Positions 24,626-34,340 of a DNA stretch of 64,000 nt are shown here, piece after piece. This DNA comes from Epithemia pelagica (lineage: Eukaryota > Bacillariophyta > Bacillariophyceae > Surirellales > Surirellaceae): assembly GCA_946965045.2 (NCBI GenBank), contig OX337228.1, positions 3,906,001-3,970,000 on the forward strand. Reading direction: 5' to 3'. Both the position numbers and the translations under genes were made by a program. Within the stretch, counting starts at the first letter, position 1; every line of letters begins with the position of its first letter. Under the pieces are notes generated by a model, which saw only the letters and a program-made list of their open reading frames with translations, was not told the DNA's origin and made no database searches.

Positions 24626-26275
24626 ATGGGTTCACCACGTGGGTTCCTGCTGGTGATGATGTTGGTTGCCTATACTTCAATCATGGTCGGTGTTGTCATG
24701 GCAGGGGTACATACCAATAGACTTTTTGGATATACAGCATCAAGACTACGGAGGGGATATCTTTTCAACAAACATTATTTGATAGGCACGAGACATGCGG
24801 AGGACACTGGTCTGGATGGATGGCTGGTACCATCACAAATGGTAAAGATACGGGGCGGAAGTCAAGCTGTGGAGGAAGAGGACGAAGATGAAGACGACGA
24901 CGATGTGGATGTGGATGATATAGACGACGAAGAGGATGAGGAAGATGAAGATGACGAGGAGAAAGAGTCTGTCAGTGTAGATTCCTTGTCCATGTCGACG
25001 CCCGTGGCAGTGGTAGTCCGAGCGAACGTAGGTTCTACCGATGCGGGTCGGAGTCCCATTCTCGATCAAACGGTTGAATTGACTTTACAACGACGTCGGA
25101 GTGTGTCCATGCTCAAGGAAAGTCTTCGTCGGGCCTTACCAAACAAACCACCCGTTTCCTTATTGACTCTTCGATATCAAGGACGGGTCCTGGCCGACCA
25201 CACCCTCTTGGACGAACTCGTCGATGACGACGACGATGAGGATGAAGACGACGACGAAGAAGAAGACGACGAGGATTCCAAGTCCAAGTTGTGTCTGACG
25301 TTGGATATGATTCCTCCTGTGGATGCCAAGGAAATGCAACTGTTGTGGTCCAACCAACTGGAGGATTTGTCCACGAGCGAATTGTTGCGATTGTATGCTA
25401 CCAATGAAGCGGCCTTGCATGAAACAACACTGGCGTTGCTCGAACACTCCACACCCACTACAGAAAGGAAGAAAGACGTTAATGATGATGACGACGAAGA
25501 AGATGATACTGATGAAGCCGAGGATCCAGCACAGGCAGCCTCCGTCCTGGTTTCATCCCGGATTGAAGAACGGGCCAAATACATTGAAGAACAACTTGTG
25601 GATTTGTTGATGCGACGGGCTTCTCGTCCCGACATTATGCAGGCCATTTTGGACGACCCACAGCCACCGTCGGCCCATGCACACAAGACGGAAATACGTG
25701 GAGAGCGAGTTATTGTTTCGGGTGGGAATACCGGTGGTGTGACGCGATCGTTGCGGGCGCAATTGCAATATTGGTTCAATGTCCCATCCTGGGCGGCCAC
25801 CATCCGGACCATGTGTTTGTTTGTCTTTTTCGGTCTGGTGGGTGGTCGAACACCCTTGTCCAAGGCCATTTTACTCTTGGCAGCACCCAGTGTCTTGGTC
25901 TTGCAGGCACGACCGGTCAAAGTATTTTGGAAACAATTCTTGTATACTCTCGTTCAAGATCCACCGGGCATTGTCCTGAGTCTCTTGCCGGCACCACAAC
26001 AAATTATTTTTCAACTTGCTGCGTGGTCCAAGGCCCTCCAAACTCTCTATGGTCCCTATACCACCGAAACCCTCCAATCACAACCACGACAACGAACGAG
26101 ATGGAGTCTCCCATCCGACGACGACGACAAGGACGCGAATGAATTGGACGAGGCAGAAGAGGAGGAGTTTCGGGATGCTAGGGAGGAGGAAGAAGAAGAA
26201 GAAGAAGACGAGATTGATGACGAAGAAGAACAAGAAGACGACGATGATGATGACGACGACGAGGATGATTGGTGA
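24626..26275 (+). CDS. Membrane protein with ubiquitin-like domain and acidic runs
   Basis: This intronless gene encodes 549 residues. The N-terminus is a signal or anchor (FLLVMMLVAYTSIMVGVVMA). Three long Asp/Glu runs occur at about residues 80-115, 195-215 and the last 50 residues. Between the first two, VELTLQRRRSVSMLKESLRR followed by LLTLRYQGRVLADHTLLDEL and, after the acidic insertion, LCLTLDM matches the strand-helix-strand pattern of a ubiquitin-like fold. A C-terminal membrane region (about 390-480) has two or three hydrophobic segments. A ubiquitin-like domain with a downstream membrane hairpin recalls HERP-type ER-associated degradation proteins, but this is an architectural inference. 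I do not recognise a named family. Confidence 0.65.
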   Translation: MGSPRGFLLVMMLVAYTSIMVGVVMAGVHTNRLFGYTASRLRRGYLFNKHYLIGTRHAEDTGLDGWLVPSQMVKIRGGSQAVEEEDEDEDDDDVDVDDIDDEEDEEDEDDEEKESVSVDSLSMSTPVAVVVRANVGSTDAGRSPILDQTVELTLQRRRSVSMLKESLRRALPNKPPVSLLTLRYQGRVLADHTLLDELVDDDDDEDEDDDEEEDDEDSKSKLCLTLDMIPPVDAKEMQLLWSNQLEDLSTSELLRLYATNEAALHETTLALLEHSTPTTERKKDVNDDDDEEDDTDEAEDPAQAASVLVSSRIEERAKYIEEQLVDLLMRRASRPDIMQAILDDPQPPSAHAHKTEIRGERVIVSGGNTGGVTRSLRAQLQYWFNVPSWAATIRTMCLFVFFGLVGGRTPLSKAILLLAAPSVLVLQARPVKVFWKQFLYTLVQDPPGIVLSLLPAPQQIIFQLAAWSKALQTLYGPYTTETLQSQPRQRTRWSLPSDDDDKDANELDEAEEEEFRDAREEEEEEEEDEIDDEEEQEDDDDDDDDEDDW

Positions 26276-26642
26276 GCCACTGGGGTGCCGTTCTTTGGAG
26301 CAACCACGTATGCTTGGTGGAGCGCATATTCCGGGTTCCGTGAAACCCACGATAGAGAAGAGTGTCGATTCCCATGTATCTTTCATGGTAGTTCTTCCCT
26401 TCGCATAGACATGAAAGAGAGACGACCTGACGTACCTATAGTAGGACAAACAACATGCGTAGTGGTTGCTCGGAGTGGTCCACTATTTCCATAGTACCTA
26501 GCTAGCTAGAGAGAGAGAGCCATGAACAAAGGGAACGACGCAATTGCCATCTGTGTTCTTCACGTCGTCGGAGCGTGGACGGGCTAGCGCTTGTCTTTAC
26601 CAGCGAAGCGCATGTTGGCCTCTGTCCATAAAAAGACGTCAT
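26276..26642. other. Intergenic region between convergent genes
   Basis: This 3' to 3' gap contains CCTAGCTAGCTAGAGAGAGAG near 26497. No gene or RNA is recognised. Confidence 0.5.
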
Positions 26643-28982
26643 TCAGACTCTTTTTGTCTCTTCTCTCCAGGAGGATTGTTTTGCGTTCAGGTTGCTCCTC
26701 GTGTCCAAATCCTGAACCCCGTTCCACCATTGCCACGACGCGGTTCGTGACTTGGACCATTCTTCGTGTTCTCGTTGTTCTTCTTCTTCCCGTTCCGCTG
26801 CAGCTTGTAGATATTGCGCTTGATAGTCGGCTTGTCGTTCCGGGATGGACTGCATCATGTCCAAATTATTGGAAGATGATGACATAGCTGTGGCAACTTG
26901 CCAGTACTGTTTCCACAGAGCCATGGCTGCTCCCATGGTGTAAGGACAGGGCAACGCTTTCGTTAAGCGTTCCTCCAATTCCAACAGACTGGCGTCTTCT
27001 TGTTGCAGAGCGACATGAGCATATTGAAAATGAACGTCGCAATAGGTGGGATCAATCCGTTCCACTTGTTGTAAATGCCACCGGGCTTGCGTCAAATTGT
27101 ACAGATCGGGATACAACCCGGAATATATTTTCGAGACTTCCAAATGCGACTTGGCCGACTGGGGACAGGTCCGAATCGACGATTGCAACAGAGGGAGGGG
27201 ATCCATCCAATCCCAGGTCCGTAACCACACACGACGCCATGCCCCCATCCACAAAAGCAAGGCAAAGAGGATTCGCCAATGTCGAGACACGAAGCGACCC
27301 AGAATGGTCGTCAACGGAAAGGGCGCCGGTGGTTTGTGTCGTCGTTTTCGACGTGATTTTGTCAAGGCAGGTTGACCTGCCTCGGCCACATCCAACCACG
27401 AGGCCAGAAAATGGGCCACGAGGATACAAACAGACACGGTCGATGGCACAACGATACGATCTGCGACAAAGGTTCCCACCTTGACAATACCCATAATCGG
27501 AAACAAGGTTGCCAACCAGGACAAATGGAACAACCACAATACAAAGGACAAGGACCAGACCGGTCGTACTTGGGAGTGTTGTTGTGGTGGTTGGAGTTCA
27601 ACGGGTGGGAGGGTAGGCGCAGCAGACGAAGAGTCGGTCGCAACCGGTGTGGATGACGAGGATTCTTGTGTTTGTACAGTTGGAGACGGAGTGGCAGCAA
27701 TCACCGGAAAGCAGGTTGCGGCATGTCCCAAAAGAAAAAACCAAACGAGAGGAAGGACTCCGAGAATCAGCAAGACTGACAGGGGAATCAAGAGTCGAAC
27801 ATCGGACCAGGACTCGAAACGGCGAAGACATTCATGACCATATTCATGCGAGAACCCTACCCAATCCAAATCCCAACTCTTGGCAATGTGCAAGGCCGTG
27901 ACATAGGCGTAATGAATGAAACGGTCTCGTCCCGTCAATCGATAATAGGGATTTTCCGCTGGTCGAATCAACCCGGTAGGTATGGACAACCAGTCCAAAG
28001 CGTGTCGTCCTCCATAGAACAGTAGACTTATCACGAACATGGTTCCAATTCGTAGACTGGACTGTCCTACTGTCGCCAGTGTATCGGATAACAACACACT
28101 CCATGCTGATCGTTGTGGCAGCGAGGAATTCTGTTGTGCGCGTTTTCTTTCTTGTTGCGGATACTGAATGAGAAGGAGGGTAAGGGTGGCTGGAACCATG
28201 GCAAACAAAAAGGTTTCGGCCGACAAGAATCCAATCACCAAGGAGGGAAGAAAGACCAGAATCAAGGGTGTTTGAGGATGAGCCACGAGACAGGCAGCGG
28301 CCACGGCAATCAAATGAGGTCGATTGGCAGCATTGGCTGTGACTTCGACATGAGTTGGATGACAGACAAACAAGAGTTTGGTCCAAGTATATAGCCAAAA
28401 GGCATAGGAGGACGATGATGATTGTGGATTGTGAGTTTGAGCCGGCTGTTGGTAGTACTTGCGATAGGGAGTCACAAGGGCCACTGCCAAGAGGGCAACC
28501 AGTTCACTGACCAATGCATGCAAAAGTACATTGATGAGACGATGAGTATCGACATCGCTTTCTCCCAGTGAGAATCGCAAATAGCGAAAGGACAAGACAG
28601 TCCATGGCCTCCACGATTTGTGTGAGCTGTGAGAGGACATGGGCCTACCCCAATAATCGTTGGTCCACAATTGATCATTTCGTATCAGTTCCAGTTGAAC
28701 ACGAGTCCATCCCACCATATTTTGGTACCAACAATCAAGACTGTCTTGCCAGGAAGGAGAATGGTTGTTTCCGCATGTGGCCGTTGTGGAAGTGTTGTAT
28801 TTGGATACTGGTGGTTCAAAGTAAATGTCCTTGTGCTCTGGGGTTACAATATGGACTTCATCAAGAACTGCCAAGCCTTGATCGAGCGGCGATTTCCACA
28901 CAAAAATGGGAAGGGCGTACACCAAAATACAGACAAGGTGCAAACAGAGCATGTAGGGAAAGGAAAGTTTCGTCGTCCTCAT
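26643..28982 (-). CDS. TMTC-like O-mannosyltransferase (multi-pass, with TPR-like tail)
   Basis: This intronless gene encodes 779 residues. It begins with a membrane segment, then a lumenal loop with LWTNDYWGRPMSSHSSHKSW followed by RPWTVLSFRYLRFSL. That is the TMTC/GT-C pattern of a first lumenal loop with ND-x-WG and SHKSWRP. HPTHVEVTANAANR in the next loop is the equivalent of the TMTC HPVHTEAV motif. About nine to ten helices follow, with a long Pro/Ser/Gln cytosolic or lumenal insert near residues 460-500. The last 180 residues hold TPR-like helical pairs (SHLEVSKIYSGLYPDLYN), much shorter than in animal TMTC1-4. By family the enzyme should transfer mannose from dolichol phosphate to Ser/Thr in the ER. 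Confidence 0.78.
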   Translation of the reverse strand: MRTTKLSFPYMLCLHLVCILVYALPIFVWKSPLDQGLAVLDEVHIVTPEHKDIYFEPPVSKYNTSTTATCGNNHSPSWQDSLDCWYQNMVGWTRVQLELIRNDQLWTNDYWGRPMSSHSSHKSWRPWTVLSFRYLRFSLGESDVDTHRLINVLLHALVSELVALLAVALVTPYRKYYQQPAQTHNPQSSSSSYAFWLYTWTKLLFVCHPTHVEVTANAANRPHLIAVAAACLVAHPQTPLILVFLPSLVIGFLSAETFLFAMVPATLTLLLIQYPQQERKRAQQNSSLPQRSAWSVLLSDTLATVGQSSLRIGTMFVISLLFYGGRHALDWLSIPTGLIRPAENPYYRLTGRDRFIHYAYVTALHIAKSWDLDWVGFSHEYGHECLRRFESWSDVRLLIPLSVLLILGVLPLVWFFLLGHAATCFPVIAATPSPTVQTQESSSSTPVATDSSSAAPTLPPVELQPPQQHSQVRPVWSLSFVLWLFHLSWLATLFPIMGIVKVGTFVADRIVVPSTVSVCILVAHFLASWLDVAEAGQPALTKSRRKRRHKPPAPFPLTTILGRFVSRHWRILFALLLWMGAWRRVWLRTWDWMDPLPLLQSSIRTCPQSAKSHLEVSKIYSGLYPDLYNLTQARWHLQQVERIDPTYCDVHFQYAHVALQQEDASLLELEERLTKALPCPYTMGAAMALWKQYWQVATAMSSSSNNLDMMQSIPERQADYQAQYLQAAAEREEEEQREHEEWSKSRTASWQWWNGVQDLDTRSNLNAKQSSWREETKRV

Positions 28983-29637
28983 TGTGTGCGGTGCGGTGTG
29001 TGGATGACTTCGTACTGCTTGATTGATGACAATGTTCTTCTTCCCCTTGGTCCCACTACATGAACATGAATTGAATGACGGCTGGAATGAACAATTTCGT
29101 GGTTCTCGCCGTCTCTATTGGACTTTTCTTCGACCCAAAGCTGTCATATCATTTGTCATGGCCAAACACCAAGAAACGGAAATGTGACAGATTATCGGGG
29201 GAGTTGGTCCCCCTTGTTTTGTTCTCGACCCCAAATTTCTCCCATCACACATTCTCCACGTTGTCGGTCTCGGGACTGTCAAAGCCCGCGGGATTTGCCT
29301 TTGCGAGCGTGGATCGTGGATCGCATGGAGGGAATGACCGGATCGGAAATCGGATGGGACGACTCGGATGATGTGGACTCGTGGGAGAGCCGGGCTGGGT
29401 TGCGCACGGCGATCCCGTGCACCATTGTCTCGTTTTGCTCTATGCATCCTACACGAAGCATGTCCCATCCAAACGACTGGCCAAAAACGACAAGCCTCAT
29501 CCAAAACGACTAGACACAGCATGTGTATGATCCTCTCTCTTCCTGCCAAATTTCGGTTTTTTGCTCCTCATCACTACCTTGTACCTTGTTTGAGCTTGCA
29601 CAGGCAAAACCAATCGAAGAAGGGAGATTGAAGCACC
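28983..29637. other. Intergenic, divergent promoter region
   Basis: This 655-bp gap lies between divergent genes. Open frames in it do not resemble proteins. I see no repeat. Confidence 0.5.
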
Positions 29638-31728
29638 ATGACGACTCCAAGCAGGTATCCTTCTAGCAATCCTTCTGGGAAGTTCTATTATGACGACGAT
29701 CGGGCATCCGACGCTTCTTCCTCTGTGGCAGGTAGCGACCGCTTTCACGACGAAGAATCATCCTCGGCTCATGTCAGCGTTTCGGCAGACGATTCCATTG
29801 AAGCCCAGGTCGTTCCACAAGCCTATTTTGAAGAAGCTCAATTCCCCGTACCCTCCCGCAAAAAGTCACGACACCGTCCCAAGACCCATTCCTTTACCAC
29901 GGCGTCCATGATGGAGAATGCCCAGTCCAACCGGGGAATGGACTACGAACAAAGCCTTTATCCTCCCAGCAAGGGCGAGGGCGACATGGAAAAGGATGTG
30001 GTCGAATTGGACGACGTAACGTCCTCTCGTGATGGCAATCGCTCGTGGAAATGGAGGATTCTCATTGCCATCATTCTGGGATTAGTGGCGATTTGTGGAG
30101 TAACAATTGGAATCTTGTGGTCGCAAGCCTTTTCCAAAGAGGAAAATGTTGCTTCATCCACAACCGATACCAACAACAGTGGCAACAACGTCCCAGACAA
30201 TGTCCCAACCACTCCCATGGGACGTCCGACCACTACCTCTCCTCCAACCTTAGCTCCAGTCACGACCGCACCGACTGTTGCACCCACGGAAGTGGTGCCC
30301 ACGGCGGCACCAACATCTGAGATTTATCATTTTCTCAAGCCTCGACTTCCCGACGGAGGCTTTTCTCTTATTTTTAGCAATTCGTATCAAACCAAGGCCT
30401 TGGAATGGACTGAAGCCAACCATGAACCTGATCAACATGATTCGGTCCGTCTGATTCAACGCTTTGTCTTGGCCTGTATCCGCTTTGCCACCAACCAAGT
30501 CGAGACACCTTACACCCGATCCGTCTATGGTCCCGGTGGTCTTTTTGAAGGATGGGTTCAAGCCACTGGATGGTTGACCGACCCCAATGAGTGCAACTGG
30601 CACGGCATTACTTGCAACGATCAAGGATTGGTGGAAGAAATTGACTTGTCCTCCAACCGATTGACTGGAAGTTTTCCTCCCGAAACGAGTTTGCTTCGCG
30701 ATTCCTTGGTCCGACTCGTTTTGTTCAACAACGACGTGTACAATTATGGTGACGCGGGAAATAATTGGGTGGGATCCTTGTACAAGCTTCAAGAACTCGA
30801 CTTGTCGGAAACGTCCTTTCATTACCCAGGTATTCCACCCGCCTTTGGACAGCTCGAACAGCTCAGGATTATGGATATATCCTATTCCCTGTTCTTTGGA
30901 CCCATTCCAGATGAAGCCTTTCAAAATCTTAAAAAGTTGGAGTATGTGTCCATGGGAGGGAATGCATACAATTCGACTCTACCGCCGTCGATTGGCAACT
31001 TGACCAGTCTCCTTTACTTTTATGCCGACAATTGTGACTTGAGAGGTGATTTGAGTATGTGGACCAAGCCACAGCAAGTTCCCAGCTTGGTCGAATTGTG
31101 GATTGACATGAATGAAAATCTCATTGGAAATATTCCGTCAGAATTGGGTCAATATCCCAAGTTAGCCTCTTTGTCCTTGACCGAATTGGGCATTAATGGC
31201 AATATCCCAACCGAATTGGGCGCTTTACCCAATATGAAACAAATGTGGTTGTTTGGGAACAAGCTCGAAGGACCAATTCCTCCTCACTTTGCCAACTTGA
31301 CTAGACTCGATCGACTGAAACTCGAAGCAAATGAATTGACCGGAGCCATGCCAAGCGAGATTTGCAACAAAGTGTTTCCCCGTGGTATCATTGAAGTTCT
31401 GGAAGCCGATTGTTCGGAAGCCGATCGTAAGGTTCTGTGTGAATTTCCCGCTTGTTGTACCTGTTGTGGTGCCTCATGCAAAGCCCAAGCTGGCAATGAC
31501 GGTCGACTTCCACCCGGAATCGGAGGAGGCACCCGTCGGGGTCGTAGGAGATTGTCCGAACTTCAAATGAAAAGCAATGAAGACCGTCGCCAGCGACGTC
31601 ACCAAGAACGTCGTGCACGGGCATCTCGTCGCCGGGAGAATCGGGAGGAAGAAGATAATCACCGAAGAAGGAGGCTGGCGTTTCATGCCCACCAAACATC
31701 AGCGTCAAACAATCATGTATCTATCTAA
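29638..31728 (+). CDS. Leucine-rich-repeat type II membrane protein
   Basis: This intronless gene encodes 696 residues. A hydrophilic cytosolic N-terminus (1-136) is followed by one membrane segment (about 140-161) and a Pro/Thr-rich stalk with PTLAPVTTAPTVAPTEVVP. The ectodomain begins with an LRRNT-like block (WLTDPNECNWHGITCND) and about nine plant-type LRRs, such as LVEEIDLSSNRLTGSFPPE and LDRLKLEANELTGAMPSEI. A Cys cluster (FPACCTCCGASC) and a strongly Arg-rich C-terminus close it. There is no kinase domain, so it is an LRR receptor-like or cell-surface protein rather than a receptor kinase. This layout is common in diatom genomes. The ligand is unknown. Confidence 0.88.
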   Translation: MTTPSRYPSSNPSGKFYYDDDRASDASSSVAGSDRFHDEESSSAHVSVSADDSIEAQVVPQAYFEEAQFPVPSRKKSRHRPKTHSFTTASMMENAQSNRGMDYEQSLYPPSKGEGDMEKDVVELDDVTSSRDGNRSWKWRILIAIILGLVAICGVTIGILWSQAFSKEENVASSTTDTNNSGNNVPDNVPTTPMGRPTTTSPPTLAPVTTAPTVAPTEVVPTAAPTSEIYHFLKPRLPDGGFSLIFSNSYQTKALEWTEANHEPDQHDSVRLIQRFVLACIRFATNQVETPYTRSVYGPGGLFEGWVQATGWLTDPNECNWHGITCNDQGLVEEIDLSSNRLTGSFPPETSLLRDSLVRLVLFNNDVYNYGDAGNNWVGSLYKLQELDLSETSFHYPGIPPAFGQLEQLRIMDISYSLFFGPIPDEAFQNLKKLEYVSMGGNAYNSTLPPSIGNLTSLLYFYADNCDLRGDLSMWTKPQQVPSLVELWIDMNENLIGNIPSELGQYPKLASLSLTELGINGNIPTELGALPNMKQMWLFGNKLEGPIPPHFANLTRLDRLKLEANELTGAMPSEICNKVFPRGIIEVLEADCSEADRKVLCEFPACCTCCGASCKAQAGNDGRLPPGIGGGTRRGRRRLSELQMKSNEDRRQRRHQERRARASRRRENREEEDNHRRRRLAFHAHQTSASNNHVSI

Positions 31729-32067
31729 ATATTTTAGAAATCCAAATAGTCTACATATTTGCACAGCTCAGCGGGAAATACCAAAACCCTACAGCTCGCC
31801 GGAATGTGAAGCACGCCGCTTTGGTATCGTAGGAGGTGACTTTCCGTCTATCTCCAAAAAACTCCAGTGAGCAGACGATGGACCACAATTATTTCCCTCA
31901 TGGTCCTGTGGGGACTTTCGTATCATTTTGATGGAATGGGAAACAGGTCCGTGTCTGTGAATTCATTGACTTAAGGCACTCAGGAAAAGGGTGCAAATCC
32001 ATCATCTGAGCAAATACTTGGATGCGCTTACAAGAACATGGGAATTGCCCCCGTCCCCCTTCTTGCC
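31729..32067. other. Intergenic region between convergent genes
   Basis: This 339-bp gap lies between two 3' ends. No gene or repeat is recognised. Confidence 0.5.
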
Positions 32068-33834
32068 TCACCAAAACGATGTGCCATTCGGGTTGTACGT
32101 TGAGCTACCATGGCATGGGATTTTACTGGGTCTGTCTTTATAGTGGCAAACGACACGGGGTTCCGACAGACAGCAATCGGAAACCACGTTGGGTAGATCC
32201 GCCTCAGATCTGCCGGAATGTAGTTCGTCATACGTTTTGCCCGTGCAGGTCTCGCTCACGTACCATTCCCCCAATTGTTGAAGAAATTTCAATTTGTCCG
32301 TTTTTGAGTTTGTCCAACTCATGTGAAAAATGTGAGGATGCGCTTTACCTGTGATCAGGTCTTTCATGTACGGGCGTTGCCTGTGGTAATGGTAGCCACA
32401 TGGGAAAAGGTCTTGGTAACGCGAAAAGACTTTGATCTTGAGCTCGTACAAGCTTGCATGGTCCTGCAAAAGAGTCGCAAAGGGAATCTGATGGCTCTTC
32501 CTTTCCGCAATTCGATCGGCGGACATGAGCAATGCGTTGAAAAAGTAGACGGTCCGTTTATTGTTGCGAACGTAGTAGAAACCAGTATTGGCAGAGTAGG
32601 GTGCAAAAGTGCTAATGTGACTTCCATCGTCTTGAAAGTACATATCATAGGAAGCATCCCGACCAACAGTCAAGTTTTGGAAAAAGTTGAGGGGGTTCCG
32701 ATACCACACAATATCGACGTCCTGAAATAAAACATTGTAGCCGAGAAGGATACTGAGATGCACACAGTACACTTTGGTCAACATCATTTGCATATAGTGC
32801 TCGTCACCAAAGTGGCCTGCCGCATTGTAGGGAGTTTCACCTTCAAACAGCTCATTCAAATAAACCACCGTAATGTTCCATGTGTGACGAATCAAATCAT
32901 AGGTTTCTTGATCTGTGGCAAACACCAAAATAGCAGAGAGGTCCAATCCTCGAAGCTTCGCCGAGCAAATAAAGTTCAACAAGAGTTCGGACTGACCGAA
33001 ATTGACAACTTGTACCACAATCGATCTTTTGACGGCAACTTTCTTGGCAATGGGTCGAAGCTTATCCAACATAGCATCCAACTGTCCAAGGTATTTTTGA
33101 AGAGAACTCCAATATGCCTTTGATGTTTGAAGGCCTGGTATCAACTGACTCGAACGGCCCGAAGGCAGCATGGTACCTCGACCAACGGTCGTTAAAGGAG
33201 CAGATCTATTCATCTTGCCTTCCCGGAGTCTCGCAAATCTATGAACGTGGAAGGATTCGTATTGTCCGATGATGGCAGTGCATTGCCGTCGTGATCCTAC
33301 ATGGTCCTGCAACACGACATGAAGGTAGTCGCAGTTAGCCGATGCCTCTTGAAACGTGATATTCGGCAGCGCCATTGCATTCGGCGATGACAACTTTGAA
33401 GCCATGCGGTGGACAGGATTGGCTGGAAGAGCCGATTCATGGGCGTACAAGAAAAGGACTTTGTTGTTCATGGCGTCCGATTTGTCAAAGGGGAGACCAA
33501 AATCAAACTCTTGAATGAAGTCATCGCGATCCACTTGGGACATACCCACAACGAGCTTCTTCATATCACTAGGAAATCTAGGAAGGCTACTACCACTCGA
33601 TCTTTGCGGAGAGGTTTGTTTCAATTCATGTTGTCGTGTCCTTGTTGCTTGTCCCATTTTTGGCGGTGATGGGAGACATTCTGTTTCTGTGTCACTACCA
33701 TTCTTTATGTGATTGCTTGCAGCAGTCCCTCCCAAAATTATCCCTGCATGAAAGGCGATCAATATCGACGTGGCCCATAGGAAGCCTACTTGGAGGACGG
33801 ACAAACGCCATCCCTTGTCCTTTGGCCCCGCCAT
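32068..33834 (-). CDS. Nucleotide-diphospho-sugar transferase, type II membrane (copy 2)
   Basis: This intronless gene encodes 588 residues; the ATG at 33834 is the first in frame. It is a paralogue of the gene at 19402-21267, with the same order: short cytosolic end, one anchor (FLWATSILIAFHAGIILGG), a Ser/Arg-rich stem, then the catalytic half. Shared blocks are QVDRDDFIQEFDFG, LQDHVGSRRQCTAIIGQYE, VVQVVNFGQSELLLNF, FATDQETYDL and the DxD site LFQDVDIVWYRNP (about residue 372). The C-terminal SDCCLSEPRVVCHYKDRPSK also matches copy 1. The two copies lie 11 kb apart on the same strand with eight kb of other genes between them, so this is a dispersed rather than a fresh tandem pair. Confidence 0.86.
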   Translation of the reverse strand: MAGPKDKGWRLSVLQVGFLWATSILIAFHAGIILGGTAASNHIKNGSDTETECLPSPPKMGQATRTRQHELKQTSPQRSSGSSLPRFPSDMKKLVVGMSQVDRDDFIQEFDFGLPFDKSDAMNNKVLFLYAHESALPANPVHRMASKLSSPNAMALPNITFQEASANCDYLHVVLQDHVGSRRQCTAIIGQYESFHVHRFARLREGKMNRSAPLTTVGRGTMLPSGRSSQLIPGLQTSKAYWSSLQKYLGQLDAMLDKLRPIAKKVAVKRSIVVQVVNFGQSELLLNFICSAKLRGLDLSAILVFATDQETYDLIRHTWNITVVYLNELFEGETPYNAAGHFGDEHYMQMMLTKVYCVHLSILLGYNVLFQDVDIVWYRNPLNFFQNLTVGRDASYDMYFQDDGSHISTFAPYSANTGFYYVRNNKRTVYFFNALLMSADRIAERKSHQIPFATLLQDHASLYELKIKVFSRYQDLFPCGYHYHRQRPYMKDLITGKAHPHIFHMSWTNSKTDKLKFLQQLGEWYVSETCTGKTYDELHSGRSEADLPNVVSDCCLSEPRVVCHYKDRPSKIPCHGSSTYNPNGTSFW

Positions 33835-33955
33835 GGTCGAGATTCTTGAAACGAAATCTCTTGGAAAAAATTTTCGGTGGGCGGCCACAAATTTGGGGGA
33901 CGCGCGAGTCAAACGCCATGCTTGCGCGCGACTGACAAAGCTACCCCTTATACGA

Positions 33956-34024
33956 GTACTCCTAGTATCATACTCCCATAGTTCTCCTAGCTAGGTATAG
34001 TTCTCCTAGCTAGGTATAGTTCTC
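33956..34024. repeat. CTAG-rich short tandem repeats next to the transposon
   Basis: GTACTCCTAG (33956-33965) is followed by two and a half copies of a roughly 20-bp unit containing TAGTTCTCCTAGCTAGGTA. The last copy runs into the duplicated 44-bp flank of the transposon. Confidence 0.75.
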
Positions 34025-34053
34025 AAGACCATTTTTAAACCATGTGCTCCTAG

Positions 34054-34330
34054 TGCCTCCTCTCCGGGTGTGCCCATGACGGGCGAAAACGTACCGTTGG
34101 GCACATGTTTTCAACTAGGAATAACTCGATCAATATTGGCCCTACGACAGTGATCTGATGCATCTTACCAATCTTCAATGCATCCTCTGTCACCATTTGA
34201 TGCTCCATTTGGCCTACATAGGACATATGGGGGTCATAGGAGCGCCTCTATTAGAAGCTTGTGGTGTGTGCAACGTGTGTGCACATTATGGGCACATTAT
34301 AGAAACTCATGTAAAGCTCGGCTTTTAGAC
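34054..34330 (+). repeat. Left terminal inverted repeat of the transposon
   Basis: It starts TGCCTCCTCTCCGGGTGTGC and aligns with the complement of 42180-42452, including ATCCTCTGTCACCATTTGAT, GAGCGCCTC and TTGGGCACATGTTTTCAACT. The match is imperfect, with indels towards the inside. The same sequence opens the shorter copy at 44876. Confidence 0.88.
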
Positions 34331-34340
34331 TTACTACGTC

